Positions 44,884 through 55,385 of a stretch of 64,000 nt of DNA are shown here, piece after piece. Each line of letters opens with the position of its first letter. Position 1 is the stretch's first letter. Both the position numbers and the translations under genes were made by a program. Below the pieces are notes generated by a model. It worked only from the letters and a program-made list of their open reading frames with translations. It was not told the DNA's origin and made no database searches. Source of the DNA: Excoecaria cochinchinensis (lineage: Eukaryota > Streptophyta > Magnoliopsida > Malpighiales > Euphorbiaceae); NCBI GenBank assembly GCA_947683425.1, contig CANTUQ010000020.1, forward strand, positions 6,451,001 through 6,515,000. The letters run 5' to 3'.

Positions 44884-46306
44884 ATGACTAAAGAATCATC
44901 CATAGAATCATCAATGGCAGAGGAGAACGGAGCTTTAACCACTCAAGTTCTTGCCATGAGACTAGAGGATTTTGAGTGGAGAATGTTAGAAATGATGGGC
45001 ACCATGGCTGATAGGGTTGCTTATCCTCCTGCTGCACAACCACCTGCTGCTCCATGACCACCTGTTGCTCCACAACCACCGATAGTCCATGCTGGGGGGC
45101 AAGGTGAACCGCTTGCTCGTGAGGAGGCTCCTCTTGTTGATAATGCTATCTACCAACCCATTAATGAGCATGGAGGTTTAGTGCTAATTGAGCTAAGAAG
45201 GGCATGGATCCCCAATCCCGAGGAGGACTTTGTAATGGAGGAAAGAGATCAGGAGGCAGTAGCACCTCAAGTTGTGAGTTGTAGAGCACCCAGGGCAGAA
45301 GATGAGGCGATGAGAGGGATGAGGCAACAGATTGAAGCAATCACCCGCATGCTATCAGCGAAAGGGGATCAACCCCAAAGATAGAGATCTAGGGGATGAA
45401 GAGTTGTTGCCCCAAAGATTCAAGACGCCTGAGCTGCCGAAGTTCGATGGTACTTTAGATCCATCTGCACATATAAAGCAGTATACCCTAGTGATAAAAG
45501 GCACAGGGTTGACCAAGAAATAGAAGGTGGAATATTTCTGCCTTAATTTGGTAGGTCCAACTGTGAAGTGGTACCATGGGTTAGACAGGAAGTCCAAGGA
45601 AGATTGGGAACTTTTGACTGAGGAGTTTATGAAGCAGTACGACTGCAGCACAAGAATGGAGGTCACCTTAAAGGACCTCGAGCTTTTACAATAAAAGAAT
45701 GATGAGTCATTCCATAAATACCTTACAAGTTAGAGAAACAGGGTCATGGAGATGAAGAGAAAGCCTGACACTACTGACTAAATCAGGCTATTTATCAGGA
45801 ACTCTTGCCCTTACTTGAGGGACTTACTCAGCTTTAAAGGGCTCAAAGACTGGGAGTCACTTAAGGACATTGCTGTGGAGGCTGGGGGGGCTTACCTAGC
45901 AAAGAAAGCAAGCCAAAATAACTTTGCTGGGAAAGGTTATGGCAACCAATCAAGGTACAAATCAGGCAGTGCTGGAAGCAGTAATAATAGAAGTGGTAAG
46001 ACGACCGAGGTTTCAGCCACCGAGGTTAGATAGGGTCAAAGGTACTGCTCTAATTTGGGCTACCCTCTGTTTTGGGTATTGGAGAAATTGACAAAGGAAG
46101 GCAAGCTGAGACCATTACCACCCAGGCCAGCCATGAATCAAGGAAAGCCGGGGCATAGAGATGATCAATACTGCGCTTACCATCAGCACACTGGGCATTT
46201 AATAGATTACTGCCGAACCTTAAAAAATAAAATTCAAGATCTTATTGATTCCAAGGAGATCACTGACCCTGAGAAGAGAGACAATTAGAAGAGGGCAGGC
46301 TATAAT
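44884..46306 (+). pseudogene. Ogre/Tat-like gag, broken, truncated by T6
   Basis: Begins MTKESSIESSMAEENG and keeps a coiled-coil-like N-terminal part, with a TGA at 45055. The first frame ends at 45384 and a shift leads to the core in another frame: LPKFDGTLDPSAHIKQYTL, VKWYHGLDRKSKEDW, LLTEEFMKQYD, HKYLTS, YLRDLLSFKGLKDWESL. Then come a basic linker, LEKLTKEGKLRPLPPRP and the knuckle-like CAYHQHTGHLIDYC (C-H-H-C) with KNKIQDLIDSKEI. This order fits the Tat/Ogre gag. At least five stops besides the shift. T6 starts at 46307, before protease. Confidence 0.85.
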
Positions 46307-46642
46307 TGTAACAACCCGGATTACACCCTAGTAGGATTTGTTGTGCTTTGGTAAGTATATGATTGTGTATTTGTAAGAAAGGACACATTTGAATGAGTGC
46401 ATGGGTGAGTGGAGGAATTGGAAAGAAGATTGGTCAAGATTTGCTTTAAATATTTCTGGTTAAGGTTCTGTTAGCGCGACAGAACAAGCCTTCTGAAATT
46501 CGTGAAAACATGATTTAAGTGGATTTTTTATTTGGGTTTTTGGACAAGAGGCGGCATGCATGGAGTTTGGAAGGGAGAGTGGGACACATGTCTTAAAGTA
46601 GATATGTGGCATGGAGAGAGGGTGCTATGTGGATTATTGCAT

Positions 46643-46812
46643 GCAATATAAGGATTTTTGAGTGAGAAAATCTGTCTTAAGGGAATTGCATGCAGATTTT
46701 CTTTCCTCTTTTCCCTCTTCCTCATGTTTTTCTGTCTCTCTCTACTCTTCTTTCTTTGATTGTTTGGTTTATGGATTAATTGAAGATTATAATAAAGGAT
46801 TTAAGTTAGAGG
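46643..46812 (+). promoter_or_regulatory. Promoter-like region and donor of T6
   Basis: GCAATATAAGGATTTTTGAG, then 60 nt rich in C and T, then TTAGAG/GTAAGT. The arrangement is the same as in T2 (minus strand 9436-9242). Transcription start position inferred. Confidence 0.5.
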
Positions 46813-47582
46813 TAAGTGTTGGATTGAGTTATGCTTCTTCTACTTTTTCTTTGTGGTTTGCTATTTGAGATTTTGGAGTAAGAGATTATTTTTTGATTGG
46901 ATATTGCAAGAAGTTGAGGATTGAAAAAGGCAAGGACAAGATTTGAGATTGGGGCTTTCAGCTGCACTTCGAGAGGTTTGGGATTTCTTTGTTAAGTCCT
47001 TGTATGGATGTATGTTGATTGGTTTGGGATCGAGTGCCACTTATTTTCTTTGCATGCTTGTGTAATATGCTTTGATACCAGTATTTTGGGTTGCATGTTG
47101 TGTTTTGAGTTAGATTTAAGTCATGCATGTGGTTGCAATTTGGATTATTTGTTAAGTTAGTGTTTTGCCATGAAAGCATATTGGTTATAAGTGTGCTTAG
47201 TAGTGTATTTGATTAGGATGTGTTTATAGGGTAGTTGTGTTTTTCGGATGGTTATGATATATATATGATTTTGTACTAATTGATGATTATTGCCATGTAA
47301 TGATTTTTGGGTATAATCTAAGTGATGGCCTCTAAATCCATGCATGTTAATGTTAAAGGTTGATATGAGTTTTGGACACATTTGCACGGTGTGATTTTGG
47401 CATGTGGATCTAATGATATGCTTGCTATAATTTATTGTTAATTTGATATATGAATATGTTAAGTAGTGATTTAAAGTTTTGATATGTATACAGTATATTG
47501 CGTGTTTAAGGTTATAAGCATATGTGTATGATTGATTGATAGGTAAGTTGGAGTGTGTACGTTTGGGTTGTATATCTTTGTT

Positions 47583-47703
47583 CTATCGCGAGCATGACAT
47601 CATCGCGAGCGCGACAGAAGCCACTTTGGCATTCTGTCGGGAGAGCGATGAAGTCGCGAGCGCGACATTTGCAAGACTTGAATTATGTCGCGAGCGCGAC
47701 AGT
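47583..47703. repeat. CpG-rich palindromic cassette (T6)
   Basis: TCTATCGCGAGCATGACATC, ATCGCGAGCGCGACAGAAG, GTCGCGAGCGCGACATT, TGTCGCGAGCGCGACAG. A compact version of the cassette with four clean units. Confidence 0.8.
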
Positions 47704-48413
47704 ATGCAACTCTGTTTGCCTAGTTCTTTGAAGTATTTTTGTATTGGGCATTGCTTTGGTATGTGTTTGTGCATGATCAAGGTAGATTATATGCATAATA
47801 TTGATATTGATTGTACACTTGAAGAATTATTTAGTTGTGCATAAATTGGTAAGACATGATTGTTAATTGATCTTTTGAGTGGTTATCAATCACATGACCT
47901 ATTGTGTTAAGCCTGATCAATCAAGTTAGTGGATAGATAAGCATGCTTATAAAGGGCTTTGCGCAACTGCTTTGTAGACCGTTATGGTATTTTATCTAAA
48001 GATTTTAGTCTCTTTTGTTACCTTCAGGTATTCGAATGTTTCCAAACTTATGTCTTTTGTTTATAGATACTGAGTTTTTACCAGTATCTTCAGTACCCGT
48101 ATCCACAATTTATGAAAGTTCAGGCTTCCTGTTTGCTTTTGTTATGTACAAGCTTATGCTTTTGATGAGGGAATGATTGTTTTGAGCATTTCATAATAAT
48201 GCTTTTGGCTCGGCTATGTTTGTCAGATGGACATGTATTGTTAAGAGTAAGTTATGTGATATGTAAATAATAATGTAATGGTGCTTTTAGCATGCTAGCT
48301 TTGATAAGGATTGAATTGTGTATGTTATACCTTTATATTGATATTATAACTATGTCTCTATACAATATTCTTATATTGTTTCGCTTGCTTGGGTAATATT
48401 GTGTTTGGTTCAT

Positions 48414-48460
48414 CCCCACTAAGCGTTATCGCTTAGTACGGATGTTTGTTCCATGTAGGT
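48414..48460 (+). promoter_or_regulatory. Paired stem-loop with acceptor-like TAG/GT (T6)
   Basis: Stem 1 CTAAGCGTTATCGCTTAG is perfect. Stem 2 is weaker (TACGGA...TCCATGTA), followed by TAG/GTTTGCAG. Confidence 0.65.
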
Positions 48461-48799
48461 TTGCAGGGTTGGTTCGGTTTTAGAGTCACGCATCAGTTGG
48501 CCACTAGGAGTTTGAAGTCTTATTTTTGTTCTAGTATAGGGATTTGTTTGTTTAGTCCGCCTTTGCTGTATACATTTTGTAAACGTTTTGAAAGGCATGT
48601 AATTCTGATATGGAAATGTAATGATTTTGTATATGTATACTTTATAAGTTCAGTAATGCAAGTACATATGTTATTCATGAATGCTTCGCTTATGTTCTAT
48701 TTTATAAGCTTTCACTTTAGTTATTTGCATGAATGTATGTGTTTGCGTGTGTGACATCCCGATATTCCTCCCGAGGGATATTGGGGTGTTACAATTATG

Positions 48800-48812
48800 T
48801 GGTATCAAAGCC
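48800..48812 (+). other. Primer binding site of the T6 element
   Basis: TGGTATCAAAGCC; one G to A change from the initiator-Met type. Confidence 0.85.
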
Positions 48813-49075
48813 CGGTTTGATGGTTCTGGTCTATAACATGTTTAGATGTGTATGAGTCTGTCTAGAGTCGTGGCCTAATATAGATGTTGTCTTATGTAGA
48901 GTTTAGATGGAGTCCGATCCCAGTGAGGAGATAGGTGAGACTTTGGGTAGTGTGAATGCAGCGAGGGTTCGTCAGCCTACACAAGAGAGATCTCGAGCTG
49001 AAGGTGTGGGTCCGGCTTATGGTGACCCTGTATTGATGCAAGTGATGATGCAACTAATTGAAAGGTTAACTGCCC

Positions 49076-49080
49076 CTAAG
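49076..49080. repeat. TSD CTAAG (left) of the T7/T8 element
   Basis: Exact match to 55381-55385. Confidence 0.92.
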
Positions 49081-50039
49081 TGTCACACCCCGTTTGCCCC
49101 CTAGTAGAATGAGCATGTCTGTATGTGCAAGCATTTGCATGTGTTCAACATATCATAAGGGTATTTTAGTAAAATGCATGTTTTTGGGGTTTATTAGCAT
49201 ATGGTTATACGTATGACATTAGTGTGTGAATTAATTGGGATATGGTTGTGTTCACTTAAGCTTATCATATTAAGGTGTTTTAAGATGGGAGTGCATTGTG
49301 TGTGTGTTCATACCATTGTAGGGTGTTCATTAGTTGGGAGTACATTGTGTGTGAGTAGTGTTTGCTTGTTGGGTGTGAGTGGTTAGTTTCACGAATAGGA
49401 AATTAACACATGCTTAGGGCAAAGAAAAGAAAAAGAAAAAGGAAAGAAAGAAAGGGAAAGGGCAGATTCACGTTTCCTTCTTCCCCTCATTTTCTTCTTC
49501 TTCCTTTTCTTTTCTCCAAGAACCCTAGTGTGGATTCAAGTCTTGTTGGTGGAATTAATCCTCTCTTTGCATCCTTTTTGGTAAGTAAATGTATCCTTCT
49601 CATCTTGTTTTTCATTTGTTTTCTTCTTCTTCTTCTTTGGGTTTAGATTTAACTTAGGGTTTGTATTTTTGGGTGTTCTTTGATGTGTTGTGTTTAGCTG
49701 AGGCTCCTCGCGATCCTAAGGGCAAGGATATTGCTGGGACTAGCGGAGCTAAGTGATTGAAGCTTTGAATTTCAGGTCTGGGATTTTGCTTGAGATAATT
49801 GTTTGAATTTGAACTTACTGTAATTTAGGGTTTATGTTCTTGAGAAGCTTAAATGCATTTATGCTTGATTTAGTTGTTTTAATTTCTGAATTAAGTTTTA
49901 ATTATCTTGTTTATGCTGTATGGGATGTCTTTTGGAAGGTAAGAACAGATTTGTGTGGTTTTGATTCAAGTTATGGAATTGATTTTTGAGTTCTAGAATT
50001 CTGGAAAATGGAAAGTCGTATTACTGTTGAATTTTCCCG

Positions 50040-50470
50040 TTTATCTGTGTCTGTCGCGTGACTAGCCAAGAGAGAGGCCAGTCACGAGTCGTGACTCCCA
50101 GTCACGACTCGTGACCAGCCAGTGAGGCCAGTCACGAGTGGTGACTGCCAGTCACAACTCGTGACCGGCCAAGAAGAAGCCAGTCACGAGGCATGACTCC
50201 CAGTCACGACTCGTGACCGGCCAGAGAAGGCAGTCACGGGTGGTGACTACCAGTCACTACCCGTGACCAGCCAAAAGAAAGAAGCCAGTCACGAGGCGTG
50301 ACTCCCAGTCACGACTCGTAACCAGCGAGAGGAAAGGGGCAAGTCATGACCCATGACCAGCAAAGGAAGAAGCCAGTCACGAGGCGTGACTCTCATTCAC
50401 GACTCATGACCAGCCAGAGAAGGAGGCCAGTCACGAGTTGTGATGCCAGTCACGACTCGTGACCGGCCAA
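50040..50470. repeat. CpG-rich palindromic cassette (T7), tandem
   Basis: About six tandem units of roughly 60-70 bp, each with GCCAGTCACGAGTCGTGACT and CCAGTCACGACTCGTGACC or a close variant. It is repeated in T8 at 53946-54210 with fewer units. Confidence 0.85.
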
Positions 50471-50739
50471 CCTTGTTGGTCACCCCCGTTTGGCCTATTT
50501 TCTGAAATTTCCCGGTTTTAACTCAAAAATGAATTTCATATTTCTTCCGAATGGACTTATACTACTGTATGATGCATGTCATACTTTTATATGCTTTGAT
50601 ATGAGTGATATCATGATTCTTCAGATGAATTGTATGCGGTACTTTGAATTATGAATTGAATGACGCATAACCTGCTAGAGTAAAGTAAGTGGATAGTTAG
50701 GCATGCCTAATAGAGTCTTTTAGCTGCAGCCCTCAGTTC

Positions 50740-50935
50740 AGTTTGGACCCCGATCAGGTCCCCGTTTGGTTCCTCGCGAACCCCTCAGTATTAAGATCTT
50801 GTTTAAGATCCCCTCAGTAAAAATATTGTGTTTTTGATAAAAATGAAATGACTTTTGATTTGTACCTGTGAGGTACCCTCAGTATTCGATTCGTACCCGT
50901 AAGGTACCCTCAGTACACTCGTTATCCACTACCTC
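50740..50935 (+). repeat. String of short inverted repeats in T7
   Basis: GGACCCCGATCAGGTCC, GGTTCCTCGCGAACC, AAGATCTTGTTTAAGATC, GTACCTGTGAGGTAC and GTACCCGTAAGGTAC, most followed by CCCTCAGTA. T8 has the same series (54482-54655). T3 has counterparts on the minus strand around 11500-11700. Confidence 0.65.
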
Positions 50936-51195
50936 GAGTCAGCAGGTGTTCATTAAGTGTTCGATTGGTTTGCTGTGCTCTGTTTGGCTATATAAATGAG
51001 ATATCCGAATGAGTATAATGATGAGATATATGTTGATTATTTTTGGAATGGATATGAATCTGAGATGCAGAATGTATGACTTTTAAATGTGAGCATGTTT
51101 ATATGGATTATGCTATAAACTATTGCATTTGCCATTGTGAATGTGTTTTGGCTTGATGACCATTGTGAATGGCTGTCCATATTTTATGTGTGTTT

Positions 51196-51243
51196 CCCCA
51201 CTAAGCGTTTATCGCTTAGCACGGTGTTTTTACCCGTGCAGGT
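51196..51243 (+). promoter_or_regulatory. Paired stem-loop with acceptor-like CAG/GT (T7)
   Basis: CTAAGCGTTTATCGCTTAG then GCACGG-TGTTTTTAC-CCGTGC then AG/GTGCGG. Both stems perfect. Confidence 0.72.
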
Positions 51244-51637
51244 GCGGAAGGAGTTTTGCTTTGAGAGAGTCGCCGCCGTCAAGCCAACACATAAGGTTTT
51301 AGTGTAGGGCTTAGCTTTTGGTAATCTTGATGATTCTTTTGTATAGAACTCTCTTGTATCAGTTTTGTTTTAGCTTCCACTTATGTACTTATATTTTGGT
51401 TATGTAATATCTTTTGTTTCAGCTAGTTGATCAGAACATTATTGTGATGATTTTATTATATTAATGTATGATCAGCTATTGCTTTCTTTTCCTTTAAAGT
51501 TTTTAATTATCCCTTATTTTGGTATGTATATTATGTATGATTTGCTTTGTATCTGTTTGGTGGCACCTTGACTCATACGGCATCTCACTCCTTATCGGAT
51601 GGGATCGCCTACGTATGGGTAGGGGGTGTTACAGTTT

Positions 51638-51650
51638 TTCGTATCAGAGT
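51638..51650 (+). other. Degenerate primer binding site of the T7 element
   Basis: TTCGTATCAGAGT in place of TGGTATCAGAGC, five bases after the LTR. Confidence 0.65.
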
Positions 51651-51754
51651 CAGGTTTAGGCATTTCTGGGTGTTGTTGATGTTATGTTGAGTTGCTTAGA
51701 TGTGTATGTGTCTAGATCTGTGTTGGCTGATGTGGTTGTTTCTTATTTGTTTAG

Positions 51755-53945
51755 ATGGCTTCTAATTCTGCTCGTGGATCACTTGAGGACTCCGCTGAGA
51801 GTGTGAACCCTCAAGCTGTAGATCAATCAATTTCTGTGTCGGCTCAGCATGCTAGGGTCCAGTCCGAGGCCGCAGCCATGCCTTTTGAGGCTATGTTTAG
51901 ATTGCATCAGGACATAGCTGGGGTTTTGGAGAGAGTGACTGCTCCTAGAGCCCCTATGGAGAACTTGAGAAGGGCTGGTGTTGAAGACTTTTATGGCACA
52001 GGTTTGGATGAGTCAGAGATGGCTGAGAAATGGTTAGATAAAGTGAAGCATGCTTTGAGAGAGATTCGGTGTCCTCCCGACCAGCAGGCAGTGTGTGTAC
52101 TAGTTTTACTCCAAGGGTCCGCTTTTGAATGGTGGAAATTGGTTTACAGGCATCCTCAGCTACCGGATCCGATCACTTGGGAGTTCTTTGAGGGTGAGTT
52201 CACAAAGAAGTATGTTACTCAGACTTATAGAGATGCTAGATGGGCGCAGTTTTTGAGTTTGAGGCAGAGGGCCATGTCAGTTTCAGATTATGAGAAAGAG
52301 TTCAATCGGTTGTCTCGCTATGCTCCGCATGGGGTTATGATAGATGATTTCAGATGCAAGCATTTTGAAGCGGGGTTGAATGAGTCTTTGAAGATTGCTT
52401 TGATTTCTTTGATGTGCATGCCTGGGGTGAGTTACTATCAGATTGTAGAGGCTGCTGTGAGGGCTGAGAGATCAGAGACTGTGATGAAAGAGAGGGCTCA
52501 GAGGAGGAACCCTTCTCGTGGAGGATCTTCTTCATCCTCGGGTAAGAGATCGAGGAACCCGCAGGATGAGTCATCATCTGGCCCGACTTCTAGAGGTAGA
52601 AGTCAGGGTTCTGTAGCTGTGTCAGGTTCTAGTAGAGGTGGCAGATCAGAGACTACATCAGTATGTCCTCATTGCAGTAAGACTCATCGGGGTGAGTGTA
52701 GGTGGCTCACTGGTGCGTGCTTCAAGTGTGGGAGCACTGACCATATTTTGGCTAGTTGTCCGAGATTGCATAAAGATTCAGGCTCCCAGAGAGAGGCTAG
52801 CAGGGTTGGTTCGAATGCTTCGTAGGCTACCCATGGTAGAGGTCAAGGTGGTCGACCTAGAGAGGGTGTTGCATCAGAGACAGTGGAGCGTAAGTTGCCA
52901 GTCGCAGCTAGAGCATATGCTATGCAAGCCAGAGAGGAGCAAGATGCGCCTGATGTTATTGCTGGTAAGTTCCTACTCCATGACACTGAATTGTATGCTC
53001 TAATTGACCCTGGTTCCACACACTCATACTTGTGCACAGATAAAATTGTTGATAAGTTGTATGTAGCTGATCAGTTAGATTATGAGATATGTGTGACCAG
53101 TCCATTAGGGCATAGTGTCAGTGTGAGTAGAGTCTTTAGGAGTTGTCCTCTGATGGTTGAGGGAGTTGTGCTTCCAGCGGATTTGATTGAGTTGCCTTTC
53201 AGAGAGTTTGATCTGATTCTGGGTATGGACTGGTTGGGTAAGCATCGGGCTGTAGTTGATTGCCATAGGAAGACAGTTGTGCTTCGGGATAGAGGTCAGT
53301 CTCCTGTGTTTATGAAGGGTTTGGGTGCTAGTTCTTTGAATAATGTGATTTCTGTGATGCAAGCCAAGTGGTTTATCAGGAAAGGTTGTGAGGCTTTTCT
53401 AGCGGTCGTGTTGGATTCCAAGAGAGATCAAGTTCAGATTGAGGATATTCCTATAGTGCGGGAGTTTAGTGATGTGTTCCCGAGTGAGTTGCCTGGGTTG
53501 CCTCTTGAGAGAGAGGTCGAGTTGTCCATTGAGATTATGCCGGGTACCACACCTATTTTGAAAGCACCTTATCGAATGGCTCCTGTAGAGTTGAGAGAAC
53601 TTAAAACTCAACTATAAGAGCTATTGGATAAGGGGTTTATTCGACCTAGCATATCTCCTTGGGGAGATCCAGTTCTGTTTGTCAAAAAGAAAGATGGATC
53701 TCTGCGGATGTGTATCGACTATAGGCAAATCAATAAGGTCACAGTGAAGAATAAGTATCCGTTGCCTAGGATTGAAGAGTTGTTTGATCAGCTTCGAGGT
53801 GCAGGTGTCTTTTCCAAGATAGATCTTTGATCAGGGTACTATCAGCTTCGAGTTCAGGATGCAGATGTGGTTAAGACTGCATCTAAGACTAGGTATGGCC
53901 ACTGTGAGTTCCTTGTGATGTCGTTTGGTTTGACCAATGCTCCAG
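51755..53945 (+). pseudogene. Tekay-like gag-protease-RT polyprotein, truncated
   Basis: One reading frame throughout, with three stops: TAG 52823, TAA 53615, TGA 53828. Gag (51755-52822): core WWKLVYRHPQLPDPITWEFF, GEFTKKYVTQTYRDARW, SVSDYEKEFNRLSRYAP; Arg/Ser-rich linker; two knuckles CPHCSKTHRGEC and CFKCGSTDHILASC. Protease (about 52950-53290): active site ALIDPGSTHSY and the FDLILGMDWLGKHRAVVD strand. RT from about 53560: VELRELKTQL, KGFIRPSISPWGDPVLFVKK, GSLRMCIDYRQINKVTVKNK, YPLPRIEELFDQL, FSKIDL, then SFGLTNAPAT, where it ends before the YxDD motif. The protein would encode capsid, processing and the start of the polymerase. Not functional. Confidence 0.92.
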
Positions 53946-55380
53946 CGACTCGTGATCGGCCAGAAAAGGCAGTCACGGGTGGTGACTGCCAGTCACGACC
54001 CGTGACCAGCCAAAAGAAAGAAGCCAGTCACGAGGCGTGACTCCCAGTCACGACTCGTGACCAACGAGAGGAAAGGGGCAAGTCACGACCCGTGACCAGC
54101 AAAGGAAGAAGCCAGTCACGAGGCATGACTACCAGTCATGACTCGTGACCAGCCAGAGAAGGAGGCCAGTCACGAGTTGTGATGCCAGTCACGACTCGTG
54201 ACCAGCCAACCTTGTTGGTCACCCCCGTTTGGCCTATTTTTCGAAATTTCCCGGTTTTAACTCAAAAATGAATTTTTTATTTCTTCCGAATGGACTTATA
54301 CTACTGTATGATGCATGTCAAACTTTTATATGCTTTGATATGAGTGATATCATGATTCTTCAGATGAATTGTATGCGGTACTTTAAAATATAAATTGAAT
54401 GACGCATAACCTACTAGAGTTAAGTAAGTGGATAGTTAGGCATGCCTAAAAGAGTCTTTTAGCTGCAGCCCTCAGTTCAGTTTGGACCCCGATCAGGTCC
54501 CCGTTTGGTTCCTCGCGAACCCCTCAGTATTAAGATCTTGTTTAAGATCCCCTCAGTAAAAATATTGTGTTTTTGATAAAAATGAAATGACTTTTGATTT
54601 GTACCTGTGAGGTACCCTCAGTATTCGATTCATACCCGTAAGGTACCCTCAGTACACTCATTATCCACTACCTCGAGTCAGCAGGTGTTCATTAAGTGTT
54701 CGATTGGTTTGCTCTTCTCTGTTTGGCTATATAAATGAGATATCCGAATGAGTATAATGATGAGATATATGTTGATTATTTTTGGAATGGATATGAATCT
54801 GAGATGCGAAATGTATGACTTTTAAATGTGAGCATGTTTATATGGATTATGCCATAAACTATTGCATTTGCCATTGTGAATGCATTATGCCTTGACGACC
54901 ATTGTGAATGGCCGTCCATATTTTATGTGTGTTTCCCCACTAAGCGTTTATCGCTTAGCATGGTGTTTTTACCCGTGCAGGTGCCGAAGGAGTTTTGCTT
55001 TGAGAGAGTCGCCGCCGTCAAGCCAACACAGAAGGTTTTAGTGTAGGGCTTAGCTTTTGGTAATCTTGATGATTCTTTTGTATAGAACTCTCTTGTATCA
55101 GTTTTGTTTTAGCTTCTGCTTATGTACTTATATTTTGGTTATGTAATATCTTTTGTTTCAGCTAGTTGATCAGAACATTATTGTGATGATTTTATTATAT
55201 TAATGTATGATCAGCTATTGCTTTCTTTTCCTTTAAAGTTTTTAATTATCCCTTATTTTGGTATGTATATTATGTATGAATGTATGATTTGCTTTGTATC
55301 GGTTTGGTGGCACCTTAACTCCAACGGCATCTCACTCCTTATCGGATGGGATCGCCTACGTATGGGTAGGGGGTGTTACA
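53946..55380 (+). mobile_element. Tekay-like 3' LTR fragment T8
   Basis: Equals the last ~1.43 kb of T7 with few changes. It begins inside the CpG cassette. It contains palindrome 54436-54449 and paired stem-loop 54935-54982 (stem 2 has one C to T change; acceptor end 54980). Confidence 0.92.
54935..54982 (+). promoter_or_regulatory. Paired stem-loop with acceptor-like CAG/GT (T8)
   Basis: As in T7, with GCATGG in place of GCACGG in stem 2. Confidence 0.68.
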
Positions 55381-55385
55381 CTAAG
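55381..55385. repeat. TSD CTAAG (right) of the T7/T8 element
   Basis: Exact match to 49076-49080. Confidence 0.92.

Larger units (their letters stand above)
46307..48793 (+). mobile_element. Tekay-like 5' LTR T6
   Basis: 2487 bp, TGTAACAACCCGGATTACAC to GGATATTGGGGTGTTACA. Landmarks: TATA-like AATATAAGG (46645), CT-rich leader 46694-46757, donor-like AGAG/GTAAGTGTT (intron start 46812), CpG cassette 47583-47703, palindrome 47937-47950, paired stem-loop 48414-48460 (intron end 48458). Its end and gag match the outer minus-strand element (T2/T5), so both are one family. Confidence 0.9.
49081..51633 (+). mobile_element. Tekay-like 5' LTR T7
   Basis: 2553 bp, TGTCACACCCCGTTTGCCCC to GGGTAGGGGGTGTTACA. 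CT-rich leader 49460-49560, donor-like TTTTG/GTAAGTAAA (intron start 49581), CpG cassette 50040-50470, palindrome 50697-50710, paired stem-loop 51196-51243 (intron end 51241). Between palindrome and stem-loop lies a string of short hairpins joined by CCCTCAG (50740-50935). Confidence 0.92.
49081..55380 (+). mobile_element. Tekay-like element with LTRs T7 and T8, internally deleted
   Basis: 6300 bp between perfect CTAAG duplications. Complete 5' LTR T7 (49081-51633), degenerate PBS, gag-protease-partial RT, then a direct jump to the middle of the 3' LTR (T8). The rest of RT, RNase H, integrase, any chromodomain and the first ~1.1 kb of the 3' LTR are gone. T7 and T8 differ by few substitutions where both exist. 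Confidence 0.93.
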
